25,107 nt of DNA. Origin: Bremia lactucae. Lineage: Eukaryota; Oomycota; Peronosporomycetes; Peronosporales; Peronosporaceae. The stretch spans positions 2,526,676 through 2,551,782 of the forward strand of contig NC_090619.1 of assembly GCF_004359215.1 (NCBI RefSeq), given 5' to 3'. The translations under genes were made by a program, and so were the position numbers. Below the pieces are notes generated by a model, which saw only the letters and a list, made by a program, of their open reading frames with translations, searched no databases and had not been told where the DNA came from. Shown here one piece after another: positions 1 to 9,584 of the stretch (the stretch's first letter is position 1; each line of letters starts with the position of its first letter).

Positions 1-141
1 CATGAAGAGCTTTGAAAGCTTCAATAGGAAAATTCCTTTGTACTCGGACGCGGTGGCCAGCATTGAGGTCATGGCGAGCACGCACGTTTGCTTCTTCATT
101 TTGAAGACCGTTGAAATTGTCGAAAAGCTTGTAAAGACCAT
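1..141 (-). pseudogene. N-terminal end of TBC-like ORF, upstream copy, cut by window edge
   Basis: The minus-strand reading from 141 leftward repeats the first 47 or so residues of the ORF at 3852-4562 with one visible change (Tyr-Lys-Gly here, Tyr-Ile-Gly there). The rest lies outside the window. It shows that the TBC-like ORF is also part of the tandem array to the left. Confidence 0.6.
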
Positions 142-446
142 TGCTGTGAATGAAGAAATTGAATAATGAGGATCAAACTACTGAATGCAGTTGGCGCGAT
201 TCCTGCATAGACAGATCTATTGAAGAGACTTTTTTCTACATCAAAGAGCTACTGTAACATTTTGAAAGACCCCCCATTGATCATCCAGAATCATCAAAAG
301 AGCACATTGGAAAAGTCTCTGTCCCATCAATTGTGAAAGGTTTTGAATGAACAGTAGCATTTTATTTAGTAAATAAAGAAGCATATGCTCCGAAAGTGGC
401 TCATCAAGCCGTGTGTCTCTGCTGGAAACTTTTTATTAAATTAAAA

Positions 447-523
447 ACCGAATCATAGGATTCGAACCCATAAACTCTCTCACATCACTCCCGTAGTAAT
501 CCATTAAGCGTTGAGTCTCCGCT
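447..523 (-). other. Degenerate tRNA-like segment (tRNA pseudogene or SINE head), copy A
   Basis: On the minus strand a good B-box (GGGTTCGAATCC) sits in a T-arm with stem ATGGG/CCTAT and loop TTCGAAT. It is followed by a 7-nt acceptor-like GATTCGG. No matching 5' acceptor strand (CCGAATC) is seen upstream, and the A-box is weak. This could be a tRNA remnant or the head of a tRNA-derived SINE. No poly-A or oligo-T tail decides between them. Confidence 0.3.
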
Positions 524-919
524 TTAATATTTTTTATGAGATATAAATTAAAAGCAAAATTGGACACTTGGTTTTGCGTTGTCATGACTTATTCGCGCCC
601 GTTGCGCGATTCGAATCGCCTTCCTATATAATCAGTTATAAGAGCAGTCGCGCACCAATAGGTACTTAGCGCCCTTATAAGGTTCAGGCGCGGAGGCGTG
701 ACGCTAGTTACCCTAGCAGCAAGAACGCCGGCAGTGACGGGCAACCTTCCTTGCGACGCATCGCGATGCGCTGTACAGCCAAGATTGTGTCTCAATCCGC
801 AGTACGATGCTCATCGAGGAATTTTTGGCAAAGTATCAGGCAACTAATGTATCGTGGCGTAACAAGTACGATCACTTTTTAGCAAAGGCCTTACACGTTT
901 CTGCACTATTGATCTGCGG

Positions 920-1155
920 GACTTGAGGACACCAATTCGTGGTTGGTCGCCGGGATTATCAGTATCAGTCTCTACCGACGTGCAATGCTTTACGGTGACG
1001 TCAGAGGGCACTACAAAAGAAGAGCAACTAAAGCTGTGCTGCTTCTATTCTCTCGGCTGCTCATGGATCTCTGACCGTCTAAAAAAACAATACCAACAAC
1101 GGAGTGTGCGCTCGGCATTTAATGCACCAAGTGGTCAAGACGAAGACATCTGATT
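920..1155 (+). other. Unassigned coding-like block, copy A
   Basis: Open frames cover this stretch in both repeat copies (also 5341-5583) and end at the same stop after a Gln-Asp-Glu-Asp-Ile tail. Small indels move the open frame between copies, so no single frame is conserved. One frame gives a hydrophobic then basic stretch (Trp-Leu-Val-Ala-Gly-Ile-Ile, later Lys-Arg-Arg-Ala). I recognise no family. It may be a decayed exon or chance. The flanks 143-919 and 1156-1500 hold only the tRNA-like segment and otherwise nothing I can name. Confidence 0.2.
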
Positions 1156-1625
1156 AATTGCACAATTAATGACGGTATGGACGGGATCAGCAGAGGAGAA
1201 TACACTCTAAGCTAAGTATCTGTATACGAAGATAGAACACTTGTTGCTCACAAGATGGGTTTGCTGTCGGAAAATCGGACTTTGTCGACTTCTATTTAGC
1301 CAGCTGAGAACGCAATTTATCAGTGGCAGTAGGAGCAATCGGGTGCAAGTTTAATTTGAGAACGAACACAACTGTGGAAAGCATTAAAAAGGAGAGAAGA
1401 TTTTGTTGGTAAAACAATGGTCAACTATTTGTAAAGTTTCTACTATAAGCTGCTGTCTCTAGACTTGGAGATGCTTCGCTATCCGACATGTATTACAGCA
1501 CGCCGTGAAAACTTGGACTCGACTGGGTTGCTGCGTTCGTCGACTCTCGAGATCAACTGGCTGTGCTCGAAGTAGAAATCTCAAAGTAAGCAGGTTTTTG
1601 ATTTTAGTACCCGTGTTTTGGGAAA

Positions 1626-2172
1626 GGATCGCCGTTTCACGCAGCGGTGCACAATCGCTAGCTTACAGTAATTACATTATTGATTTTAATGGGAGCAAAT
1701 GCTAACGTGTGCAATGGAAAGGGAAGACGATCACTTCACGTCGTGGAGCTATCTATCGACATGGCTAGGATCATTCCAAGCTTGATTGATGCAGAAGCTG
1801 ATATCGATGCGACGGAGAAGCATGGATTTACTCCGTCAATGTTAATGTGTTTTAAGGTATCTCTCGAAAGTTCTGCGACGCTGCTAGCCCTTGGAGCTGA
1901 TGTTTATCGCATTGCGTGGTCAAGTGGTTTTTCGGCGCTGGAATTTGCAGTTAAGAGTGAGCGCTCGAAGCTTTGCGAGCATTGTCTTTCGAAAGGTGCC
2001 AATTAAATGCACCCACGCTGAATGCAAAACTAGTCTGCATTGAGCCGCCACTCTGTTTAATTCCGAAAGCATTCTTGTTCTGTTGGAAAGCAATGCAAAT
2101 CTCAACGTGCAAAAGCGGTATGGCCAAACTCCGTTAGTAGTTGGCTTGCATACGATCCCGGCGACTGTGTAG
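1626..2172 (+). pseudogene. Ankyrin-repeat protein pseudogene, copy A
   Basis: Translation gives at least four consecutive ankyrin-type units of about 33 residues with the usual landmarks: Gly-Ala-Asn-Ala-Asn-Val, Gly-Arg-Arg-Ser-Leu-His, a Thr-Glu-Lys-His-Gly-Phe-Thr-Pro unit, Gly-Ala-Asp-Val, and Leu-Asn-Val-Gln-Lys-Arg-Tyr-Gly-Gln-Thr-Pro-Leu. Such repeats bind other proteins, but no partner can be inferred. The reading is broken by an in-frame TAG at 1659-1661, a frameshift near 2004 and a TGA at 2041-2043. The first two lesions are shared with copy B, while the TGA is only here. Ankyrin-like sequence may continue to about 2480 (His-Ala/Asn-Trp-Glu-Lys-Val-Asn-Lys-Asp-Gly-His-Thr) in other frames. 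No signal peptide or start codon can be assigned. Confidence 0.75.
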
Positions 2173-2479
2173 AAGCTCGAACTCTGTGTATCAGATGTTG
2201 ATGTGTGCCGGCTGCCACAATGACAAACGAGATATATTGGAGACCGTAAGGTATGATTATTAGCTAATGCGTCACGAAATTGCGATGTGATTAGAGTATC
2301 GCAAGTGCTTAAAGCCACCGCCGTGACGAAGCACCTTCAGACGCGCTCCTATAGAATTCCTACAAAGCATCGGATCTCTTGATATGCAAGTGCTTCACAA
2401 TGCGTGGGAGAAAGTGAACAAGGATGGGCACACCTCGCCATTTGCACACTCGAGTATTATTGATAATTTGCTTCTAAGA

Positions 2480-3850
2480 CCAAATCACGGAGTGGAAATT
2501 GGTTTGCTCGAGCTTGTGGCTTTTGTGCTCTTTCTAGACACCTTGAAGCCTTAACGAACTGAAAGAGCGCCTAAGCTAGCATGTTCGAATGGAATTTAGA
2601 GTAAGTCTATCGCGTCATTGGCGAATATCGTGTTTAAATTGGCGTAGTTGGATTTGACGTACTAAAAATGTTGTTGGCTTACGTGTTCAGGTGAAGGAAT
2701 CATCCGCCTTTTCATTTTGGTATTGCTTTATAAAGAAACAGACTTTAATGAGGCTGGCGATCTTTATCATCGTTTTATAGTCTTAGGTGTCAACGTAGCG
2801 ACATTTTGATCGAGAATTAAGTGCCGATGATTTATGAGTGTTTTGCACTTTACAAGAATAACTTTGTCTACTTGGAGCTAATACTTTAATGTTAGGAAGA
2901 ATGACTAGTATATACGGTCTTAAAATAACGTCGAATTACCAAATTATGAACCATTTCCGAATGACTCGCACCGGTAAACTATTATTATCAAAAGCTCAAT
3001 TTTTTTTGCCATTAATTTACATTTGCTATAGGTATTTTGACGCAGAGCAGCGGGCAACACAGTGTACGCTTCTCACGCACGCTGTCTTTTGCAACATTTC
3101 AGGTCAGGTGCATACGAGCATACGTGCATCCATGTATTCCTTAGTTACTTTTAAATGGAGCTGATAGATGGAGCTGAAGCTGGTTTGCTGTGTTGGTCTC
3201 ACAATATTATAGTTCAATACTGAATCAAACCAGTAATTAAAAAAGGATCAATCGAATTACCAGCATCACACGAGGGTTTCCAGCACGTACGGGGCGCCGA
3301 ATAGTTGCACAATTCTGAGCGTCGATTTCGTTTATAGATCAATCGACTACTGCGTAAGACAGCGAATCCAAGTATGCCTTATATTGATCTATATTTTCAT
3401 GCAAGCTCTTTATTGTTTTCACAGCTTTATAAATGATGACCTCGATCTGGAAAGTGAAGTGTGGGAATCAATAGGAGGCGATGGAACTTTTGAAACTCGT
3501 CAGTGAATTTGAAAGAATCAGGTAGTACACCGAAATCGCTCGCGACTCGTTGCTGGTGGCGTCGTACGTGTGGGTCTAGCCGATTGTAAATGTGAAATCA
3601 TCGCCAAATTCTGATTGTGTAAGATGGAGCGACATTATGATTATAGAAGCAAATTTAGCTCTCGAGAAACTTAGAAACTAAGACACATGAACAATAAAGG
3701 TGGAATACAAACAAAAAACAACAAGAAATAATTTATTGTAATGGTGACAACTAATCAACTTAAACCGTATGCGTAAAGATCAACCTCCTAGCTATTCTTC
3801 CTTCTATAAACCATCTCGAGCCGATATGAGGGCAAAATGATTAGTAGGAA
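2480..3850. other. Gene-free spacer of the tandem unit, copy A
   Basis: I see no protein family, RNA gene or clear repeat here. Several short open frames exist (for example 2889-3164) but they are not kept in copy B, which has indels in the same place, so they are not supported. The stretch is AT-rich and matches copy B (6908-7660) up to 3237. The segment 3340-3850 has no clear counterpart in the window. Confidence 0.5.
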
Positions 3851-3851
3851 G

Positions 3852-4562
3852 TCAGCACAAAGCACCACCCGTAATGAGGGACGGCACCATTCGGTCGCAT
3901 CTTGTACAAACAGTGTCAAGTGAAAAAATGTCACACTTACATATTTCGTCGTGCAGCGATACAAATAAATTGAAAGCCTTATCTTCATCTCCATTCCACA
4001 GTCGTAAGCACTCGCGCGCGGTGGAGATCATGTTGACGCAGTATCCAGCATCCTCGTCGTAGGTCGCAAAAGCTTGTAGAAGACGAGTGGTACTTCGCTT
4101 TTCTTGACTTGTTGCTCCTGGAATTCTTGAAACGTCCGTTGATATCTCTTTGTAATGTGGGCAACTGCCGCACATACATAAATAGTGCTTCACTCGAATC
4201 AAGCTATTATCGCCTTGACTTGCCTCGCTCCAATCTGAGTCGTCACTTGTTGAACAATCCATTTGATCATTGGATATGTCGAACTCCTTCGTAAACGAGG
4301 ATCTTGAGTCGTCGTGCTTCTGAACATCATAGTAGTAATGAACCGCCGCCGTGAGATCGTCCGTTTGACAGGCGACGTCAACAAAAAGAGGTGTTTTCTC
4401 CCTCTCGTCTGTTGCGCCGGACATGAAGAGCTTTGAAAGCTTCAATAGGAAAATTCCTATGTACTCGGACGCGGTGGCCAGCATTGAGGTCATGGCGAGC
4501 ACGCACGTTTGCTTCTTCATTTTGAAGACCGTTGAAATTGTCGAAAAGCTTGTAAAGACCAT
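3852..4562 (-). CDS. TBC (Rab-GAP)-like protein, truncated, 236 residues
   Basis: This is the longest intact ORF outside the transposons. Residues about 135-225 resemble the start of a TBC domain, the fold by which Rab GTPase-activating proteins speed GTP hydrolysis by Rab proteins in membrane traffic. Visible landmarks are the arginine-finger motif IxxDxxR (Ile140-Ser-Thr-Asp143-Val-Ser-Arg146), then an alpha-helical Leu-Leu-Gln-Ala-Phe-Ala-x-Tyr, Gly-Tyr-Cys at 173-175, and a Glu-Asp-x-Ala-Phe segment near 193-198. The glutamine finger (Tyr-x-Gln) reads Tyr174-Cys-Val176, so a key residue is missing. A full TBC domain is about 200 residues and this one stops after about 90. The N-terminal part is Ser/Asp-rich and unassigned. 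Met15 is an alternative start. The ORF may be a decayed fragment or part of a spliced gene. The family call is by eye. Confidence 0.5.
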   Translation of the reverse strand: MVFTSFSTISTVFKMKKQTCVLAMTSMLATASEYIGIFLLKLSKLFMSGATDEREKTPLFVDVACQTDDLTAAVHYYYDVQKHDDSRSSFTKEFDISNDQMDCSTSDDSDWSEASQGDNSLIRVKHYLCMCGSCPHYKEISTDVSRIPGATSQEKRSTTRLLQAFATYDEDAGYCVNMISTARECLRLWNGDEDKAFNLFVSLHDEICKCDIFSLDTVCTRCDRMVPSLITGGALC

Positions 4563-4867
4563 TGCTGTGAATGAAGAAATTGAATAATGAGGATCAAACT
4601 ACTGAATGCAGTTGGCGCGATTCCTGCATAGACAGATCTATTGAAGAGACTTTTTTCTACATCAAAGAGCTACTGTAACATTTTGAAAGACCCCCCTTTG
4701 ATCATCCAGAATCATCAAAAGAGCACATTGGAAAAGTCTCTGTCCCATCAATTGTGAAAGGTTTTGAATGAACAGTAGCATTTTATTTAGTAAATAAAGA
4801 AGCATATGCTCCGAAAGTGGCTCATCAAGCCGTGTGTCTCTGCTGGAAACTTTTAATTAAATTAAAA

Positions 4868-4944
4868 ACCGAATCATAGGATTCGAACCCATAAACTCTC
4901 ACACATCACTCCGGTAGTGATCCATCAAGCGTTGAGTCTCCGCT
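4868..4944 (-). other. Degenerate tRNA-like segment, copy B
   Basis: This is the copy B equivalent of the segment at 447-523. The internal arm is better paired here: ATCAC at 4905-4909 pairs perfectly with GTGAT at 4917-4921 around a 7-nt loop, while copy A has one mismatch. The B-box is unchanged. The 5' acceptor strand is again missing. Confidence 0.3.
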
Positions 4945-6053
4945 TTAATATTTTTTATGAGATATAAATTAAAAGCAAAATTGGACACTTGGTTTTGCGT
5001 TGTCATGACTTATTCGCGCCCGTTGCGCGATTCGAATCGCCTTCCTATAAAATCAGTTATAAGAGCAGTCGCGCACCAATGGGTACGAAGCACTTTAATA
5101 AGGCTCAGGCGCGGAGGCGTGACGCTAGTTACCCTAGCAGCAAGAACACCGGCAGTGACGAGCTTCCTTCCTTGCGACGCATCGCGATGCGCTGTACAGC
5201 CAAGATTGTGTCTCAATCCGCAGTACGATGCCCATCGAGGAATTTTTGGCAAAGTATCAGGCAACTAATGTCTCGTGGCGTAACAAGTATGATCACTTTT
5301 AGCAAAGGCCTTACACGTCTCTGCACTATTGATCTGCGGGACTTGAGGACACCAATTCGTGGTTGGTCGCCGGGATTATCAGTATCAGTCTCGACCGACG
5401 TGCAATGCTTTACGGTGACGTCAGAGGGCACTACAAAAGAAGAGCAACTAAAGCTGTGCTGCTTCTATTCTCTCTCGGCTGCTCATGGATCTCTGACCGT
5501 CTAAAAAACAATACCAGCAACGGACTGTGCGCTCCGAGACGGGCATTTAATGCACCAAGTGGTCAAGACGAAGACATCTGATTAATTGCACAATTAATGA
5601 CGGTATGGACGGGATCAGCAGAGGAGAATACACTGTAAGCTAAGTATCTGTATACGAAGATAGAACACTTGTTGCTCACAAGATGGGTTTGCTGTCGGAA
5701 AATCGGACTTTGTCGACTTCGATTTAGCCAGCTGAGAACGCAATTTATCAGTGGCAGTAGGAGCAATCGGGTGCAAGTTTAATTTGAGAACGAACACAAC
5801 TGTGGAAAGCATTAAAAAGGAGAGAAGATTTTGTTGGTAAAACAATGGTCAACTATTTGTAAAGTTTCTACTATAAGCTGCTGTCTCTAGACTTGGAGAT
5901 GCTTCGCTATCCGACATGTATTACAGCACGCCGTGAAAACTTGGACTCGACTGGGTTGCTGCGTTCGTCGACTCTCGAGATCAACTGGCTGTGCTCGAAG
6001 TAGAAATCTCAAAGAAAGCAGGTTTTTGATTTTAGTACCCGTGTTTTGGGAAA

Positions 6054-6600
6054 GGATCGCCGTTTCACGCAGCGGTGCACAATCGCTAGCTTACAGTAAT
6101 TACATTATTGATTTTAATGGGAGCAAATGCTAACGTGTGCAATGGAAAGGGAAGACGATCACTTCACGTCGTGGAGCTATCTATCGACATGGCTAGGATC
6201 ATTCCAAGCTTGATTGATGCAGAAGCTGATATCGATGCGACGGAGAAGCATGGATTTACTCCGTCAATGTTAATGTGTTTTAAGGTATCTCTCGAAAGTT
6301 CTGCGACGCTGCTAGCCCTTGGAGCTGATGTTTATCGCATTGCGTGGTCAAGTGGTTTTTCGGCGCTGGAATTTGCAGTTAAGAGTGAGCGCTCGAAGCT
6401 TTGCGAGCATTGTCTTTCGAAAGGTGCCAATTAAATGCACCCACGTTGAATGCAAAACTAGTCTGCATTTAGCCGCCACTCTGTTTAATTCCGAAAGCAT
6501 TCTTGTTCTGTTGGAAAGCAATGCAAATCTCAACGTGCAAAAGCGGTATGGCCAAACTCCGTTAGTAGTTGGCTTGCATACGATCCCGGCGACTGTGTAG
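6054..6600 (+). pseudogene. Ankyrin-repeat protein pseudogene, copy B
   Basis: This is the copy B equivalent, nearly identical over the whole length. It keeps the shared TAG (6087-6089) and the shared frameshift near 6432. At 6469-6471 it reads TTA (Leu) where copy A has TGA, so the unit Thr-Ser-Leu-His-Leu-Ala-Ala is intact here. The common lesions show that the gene was already dead before the duplication. The final stop is the TAG at 6598-6600. Confidence 0.75.
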
Positions 6601-7655
6601 AAGCTCGAACTCTGTGTATCAGATGTTGATGTGTGCCGGCTGCCACAATGACAAACGAGATATATTGGAGACCGTAAGGTATGATTATTAGCTAATGCGT
6701 CACGAAATTGCGATGTGATTAGAGTATCGCAAGTGCTTAAAGCCACCGCCGTGACGAAGATACCTTCAGACGCGCTCCTATAGAATTCCTACAAAGCATC
6801 GGATCTCTTGATATGCAAGTGCTTCACAATGCGTGGGAGAAAGTGGACAAGGATGGGCACACCTCGCCATTTGCACACTCGAGTATTATTGATAATTTGC
6901 TGCTAAGACCAAATCACGGAGTGGAAATTGGTTTGCTCGAGCTTGTGGCTTTTGTGCTCTTTCTAGACACCTTAGAGTCTTAACGAACTGAAAGAGCGCC
7001 TAAGCTAGCATGTTCGAATGGAATTTAGAGTAAGTCTATCGCGTCATTGGCGAATATCGTGTTTAAATTGGCGTAGTTGGATTTGACGTACTAAAAATGT
7101 TGTTGGCTTACGTGTTCAGGACAAGGAATCATCCGCTTTTTCATTTTTGTATTGCTTTATAAAGAAACAGAAATGAAAGAGGCTGGCGATCTTTATGATC
7201 GTTTTAGAGTCTTAGGGTCAAAGTAGCGACATTTTGATCGAGAATTAGGTGCCGATGATTTATGAGTGTTTTGCACTTTACAAGAATAACTTTGTCTACT
7301 TGGAGCTAATAGTTTAATGTTAGGAAGAATGAAAGTAAATACGGTCTTTAAATAAACGTCGAATTACCAAATTATGAACCATTTCCGAATGACTCGCACC
7401 GGAAAACTATTATTATCAAAAGCTCAATTCATTTGCCATTAATTTACATTTGCTATAGGTATTTTGACGCAGAGCAGCGGGCAACACAGTGTACGCTTCT
7501 CACGCACGCTGTCTTTTGCAACATTTCAGGTCAGGTGCATACACGCATCCATCATGTATTCTTTAGTTACTTTTAAATGGAGCTGATAAATAAAGCTGGA
7601 GCCTGGTTTGCTGCGTTGGTCTCACAATACCTTACTTCAAGACTAAATCAAACCA

Positions 7656-7660
7656 GTAAT
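7656..7660. repeat. Target-site duplication, left (GTAAT)
   Basis: GTAAT lies immediately left of the LTR start TGTAAC and is repeated at 16095-16099 after the other LTR end CTACA. The uninterrupted target is seen in repeat copy A at 3233-3237 with a single GTAAT, which proves the insertion and its direction of time. Confidence 0.95.
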
Positions 7661-7734
7661 TGTAACCTTTTAGATAATATATTAATTAGCAACCTTTAAA
7701 TGTTAATGTCATGTAACGATACGCCCCCGTTACA
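7661..7734 (-). repeat. 3' LTR of the minus-strand element, internally deleted (74 bp)
   Basis: It runs from TGTAAC at 7661 to GTTACA at 7734. The end nearest the PPT matches the far end of the right LTR (ATGTAACGAT...CCCCGTTACA against ATGTAACGATTCACCCCGCTACA-type sequence), and CTTTTAGA also matches. About 360 bp present in the 436-bp right LTR are absent. New LTRs are identical at insertion, so the loss came later, unless the ends were copied from different templates. Confidence 0.75.
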
Positions 7735-7747
7735 TCACCCTCCCTTG
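7735..7747 (-). other. Polypurine tract (PPT) of the minus-strand element
   Basis: Read on the minus strand, CAAGGGAGGGTGA lies directly before the LTR start TGTAACGGGG. This is the expected position and composition for the primer of plus-strand DNA synthesis, and it fixes the LTR boundary at 7734. Confidence 0.75.
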
Positions 7748-8082
7748 AACGACAATCACTCTGATTGTTATTGGGTAGAGTGGTCACTATAATACCACTT
7801 AATTGAAAACAATGTTGATTGGTCAGAACCATCATTTTTAAGTATATCGCATGGTTAATAAGTCCATGCGGTATGCAATTAGTGCGGCGCCTTCGGCTGC
7901 GGTTTATGCAGCCGCGGGCGACGCATTATTGTCTCTTGCGGCAGTAAAAAAAATTCAGATAATTTATTAAATTGCGGCAGACGTTCCGTCTGCCGTAGTA
8001 TCGTCTTCACCCGCAGCTTTAAATGTTGCGGGTGCACGTGGTGGGTCACCACGTGAATGCGATTCCATTTTGGAGGTCGACT
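7748..8082. other. Hairpin-rich leader between PPT and antisense ORF
   Basis: There is no pol reading here. Five perfect stem-loops follow one another: 7848-7854 with 7864-7870, 7894-7900 with 7908-7914, 7975-7983 with 7987-7995, 8008-8015 with 8027-8034, and 8035-8043 with 8047-8055. If the antisense frame is transcribed, this is its 5' leader. Confidence 0.7.
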
Positions 8083-9577
8083 ATGAGTGCGAGTCGAACG
8101 AAATGACCGACTCGGGGAGAATTGAACAGTCGCCTGATCATCGTCAGGCGGCTGACTATGAGCCTTCGAATGAGGGGGCTCAATCTGACAGACGTGCTGG
8201 TAACATTGCTACAGCATGTTCGGTTCCAACGATGAGGATGATTCCTCATCGCCAGCACCGTCTCCCATGCCATCATCCACCCATATTTCTGGGCGTGGTA
8301 ATGACGATGGCGTAAGCGATCGTATAAAAGGTTCTTGTGGTACCCCTGCTTCAGTGGGTACCACTCAGGGGATCGTAGACACTATAATGTCTCGTCACTA
8401 CCCTGAGAAGAAGCCCTGGCTTTGCCCGAATGGCTAATTGATAGCTTGTCTTGAGAGACTACTCCTCACAATATTCTTCCATATTTTGTGCGACAAAACT
8501 ACATGGCCTTGATCCGAGCGCGAACAACTTTCGCGCTGAGGATGATTTTTATCTCGATGCTTTTCCTAAGCATCGATGGTACAGTGGCAAGAACGAACTA
8601 GATAATATCTCGTTAAAGCCAAGCCTGGAGCGCATTCATTCGCAATGCCAAAAAACATTGGACGCGAAGCCTTGCCTCAACGACTTAACGCTTGTTGCGT
8701 TGAGTTAACTCCAACCGGGTCAAGGTTTAAATTGCGTCGGTTGTCTCGTGGGGCAGGACTTCCATGCCTCATGCGGGGTAATCCCTGTCCGTGTTGTGTT
8801 GACAACACGAAACGAGTGAAAGGGGATGTGTATTCCCTTTCTTCGCCTTGGGGTAGGGCTCGCATCTCTATCGAGATGCGCGATGCGATTGACGTTTTGC
8901 AATCGATTTACAAGCGCCAGGGGCGCGTGTTTTCCGAATGACCTTCTGATCCATCGGATGGGTCTCTTCATACTGACGGACGAGGCCCTCAACGTCAACA
9001 ACCAGCTGGAAATGAGGCTCCCAGCTGTCATTTGAAGGTGGATAACCGCGCCAGCGAACAAGATAACTCGTTCGCTGCCCCTTCACATCACGGTGGTTTT
9101 GAATACATTCCACAAGGAAACTTTGACCACCGTGGGAATCCACCAATGGTTGTGGCGGAGGAGGTAAAATTAGATCCGACCCATGTGTCGGATCTAAAGT
9201 CGAAGATCGAAAAACTCGACCAATACCTTCACTAATTGGAGGAGGGACTTGATCACGAGCGCGGTAAGCGTCGCTCGATAAAGCAGATGGTGCAGACTCA
9301 CAATATCGAACGATTCGAAGACCGTTCGAAGAGCGCGTCCTCCATGTTGGAGAACGAACGGAAATATCACGCTCTTCGGGATGAGCTGTCGTCCGCTCAT
9401 CGTGGTTTCGAGGTTCTTTGGCTCCAACATGAGAATCTCCAGATTCATCATGAGAATCTGGTTCGTAACCACAAGAATCTTTAAGGGAATCTTGAAAAGG
9501 GTGGTCAGACTCGTCCTCGGAAGAAACCGCGTACTGATGGTACGGGCGAAGCCGACCAACGTAAAATTGCCACGTAG
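8083..9577 (+). pseudogene. Antisense ORF of the element (coiled-coil, Cys-rich), decayed
   Basis: A plus-strand, protein-like reading runs opposite to pol. It starts near ATG 8083 or 8103, shifts frame near 8216, 8440 and 8710, then stays in one frame from 8645 to TAG 9575-9577 with three internal stops (8939, 9233, 9482). In order it shows an acidic Ser/Pro-rich segment (8216-8330), a Cys-rich block CLMRGNPCPCC (8765-8797), a long charged coiled-coil-like region (about 9170-9480, beginning Asp-Leu-Lys-Ser-Lys-Ile-Glu-Lys-Leu) and a basic RPRKKPR (9512-9532) like a nuclear localisation signal. The 5' 785 bp lie beyond the end of pol. The last 710 bp overlap the integrase tail and chromodomain on the other strand. 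I recognise no named family. It could be a captured host gene or an accessory gene of the element. Confidence 0.55.
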
Positions 9578-9584
9578 GATGCGT
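8868..9584 (-). pseudogene. Integrase C-terminal tail and chromodomain
   Basis: One continuous frame runs from just after a TGA in the hairpin loop (plus 9585-9587) to the TAG at 8868-8870. It begins with the end of the GPY/F-type module (Phe-Tyr-Val-Gly-Arg-Leu-Arg-Pro-Tyr-His-Gln-Tyr), then an acidic linker of about 110 residues, a Pro-rich stretch, and a chromodomain at 8960-9140. The chromodomain shows Tyr-Leu-Val-Arg-Trp-Arg-Gly-Tyr, Asp-Ser-Trp-Glu-Pro and a terminal helix Val-Arg-Gln-Tyr-Glu-Glu. Chromodomains on integrases are known to steer integration toward modified histone tails in heterochromatin. The aromatic positions Tyr, Trp and Trp are present. The piece is open for about 238 codons, unusually intact for this element. 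Confidence 0.8.

Larger units (their letters stand above)
1..4421. repeat. 4.4-kb direct tandem repeat, copy A
   Basis: Position 1 matches position 4422 and the match runs nearly base for base to about 3237 (matching 7660), with only scattered substitutions and small indels. The offset moves from 4421 at the left to 4428 around the ankyrin region and back to 4423 near the end. Weaker similarity continues from 3238 to about 3337 against 16100-16198, on the far side of the retroelement. The unit contains a minus-strand TBC-like ORF, a tRNA-like segment, an unassigned coding-like block (about 920-1155) and an ankyrin pseudogene. The window starts inside the array, so the true unit boundaries are not visible. 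Near-identity means a recent duplication, or two haplotypes wrongly placed in tandem by the assembler. Confidence 0.93.
4422..7660. repeat. 4.4-kb direct tandem repeat, copy B (left part)
   Basis: This is the second copy of the unit and aligns to 1-3237. It is interrupted at 7660 by a Ty3/gypsy insertion and resumes at 16095. Copy B differs from copy A by scattered base changes and short indels, for example one extra base pair of TC near 5473 and a few changed bases at 7130-7215. It is empty of any other mobile element up to the insertion point. Confidence 0.93.

Noticed and set aside
1580..1620. A possible 22-nt intron (GTAAGC to TTTTAG) ahead of the ankyrin units in copy A
   Set aside because: It is too short for a normal intron, removal does not restore the frame, and copy B has lost the GT.
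1920..2318. Minus-strand open frame of 132 codons, also at 6348-6746
   Set aside because: It lies opposite the ankyrin reading and its presence in both copies only reflects near-identity of the repeat. It has no recognisable motif.
9194..9559. Minus-strand hydrophobic 121-codon frame
   Set aside because: It is out of phase with the integrase-chromodomain frame, which is continuous over the same stretch and carries recognisable motifs.
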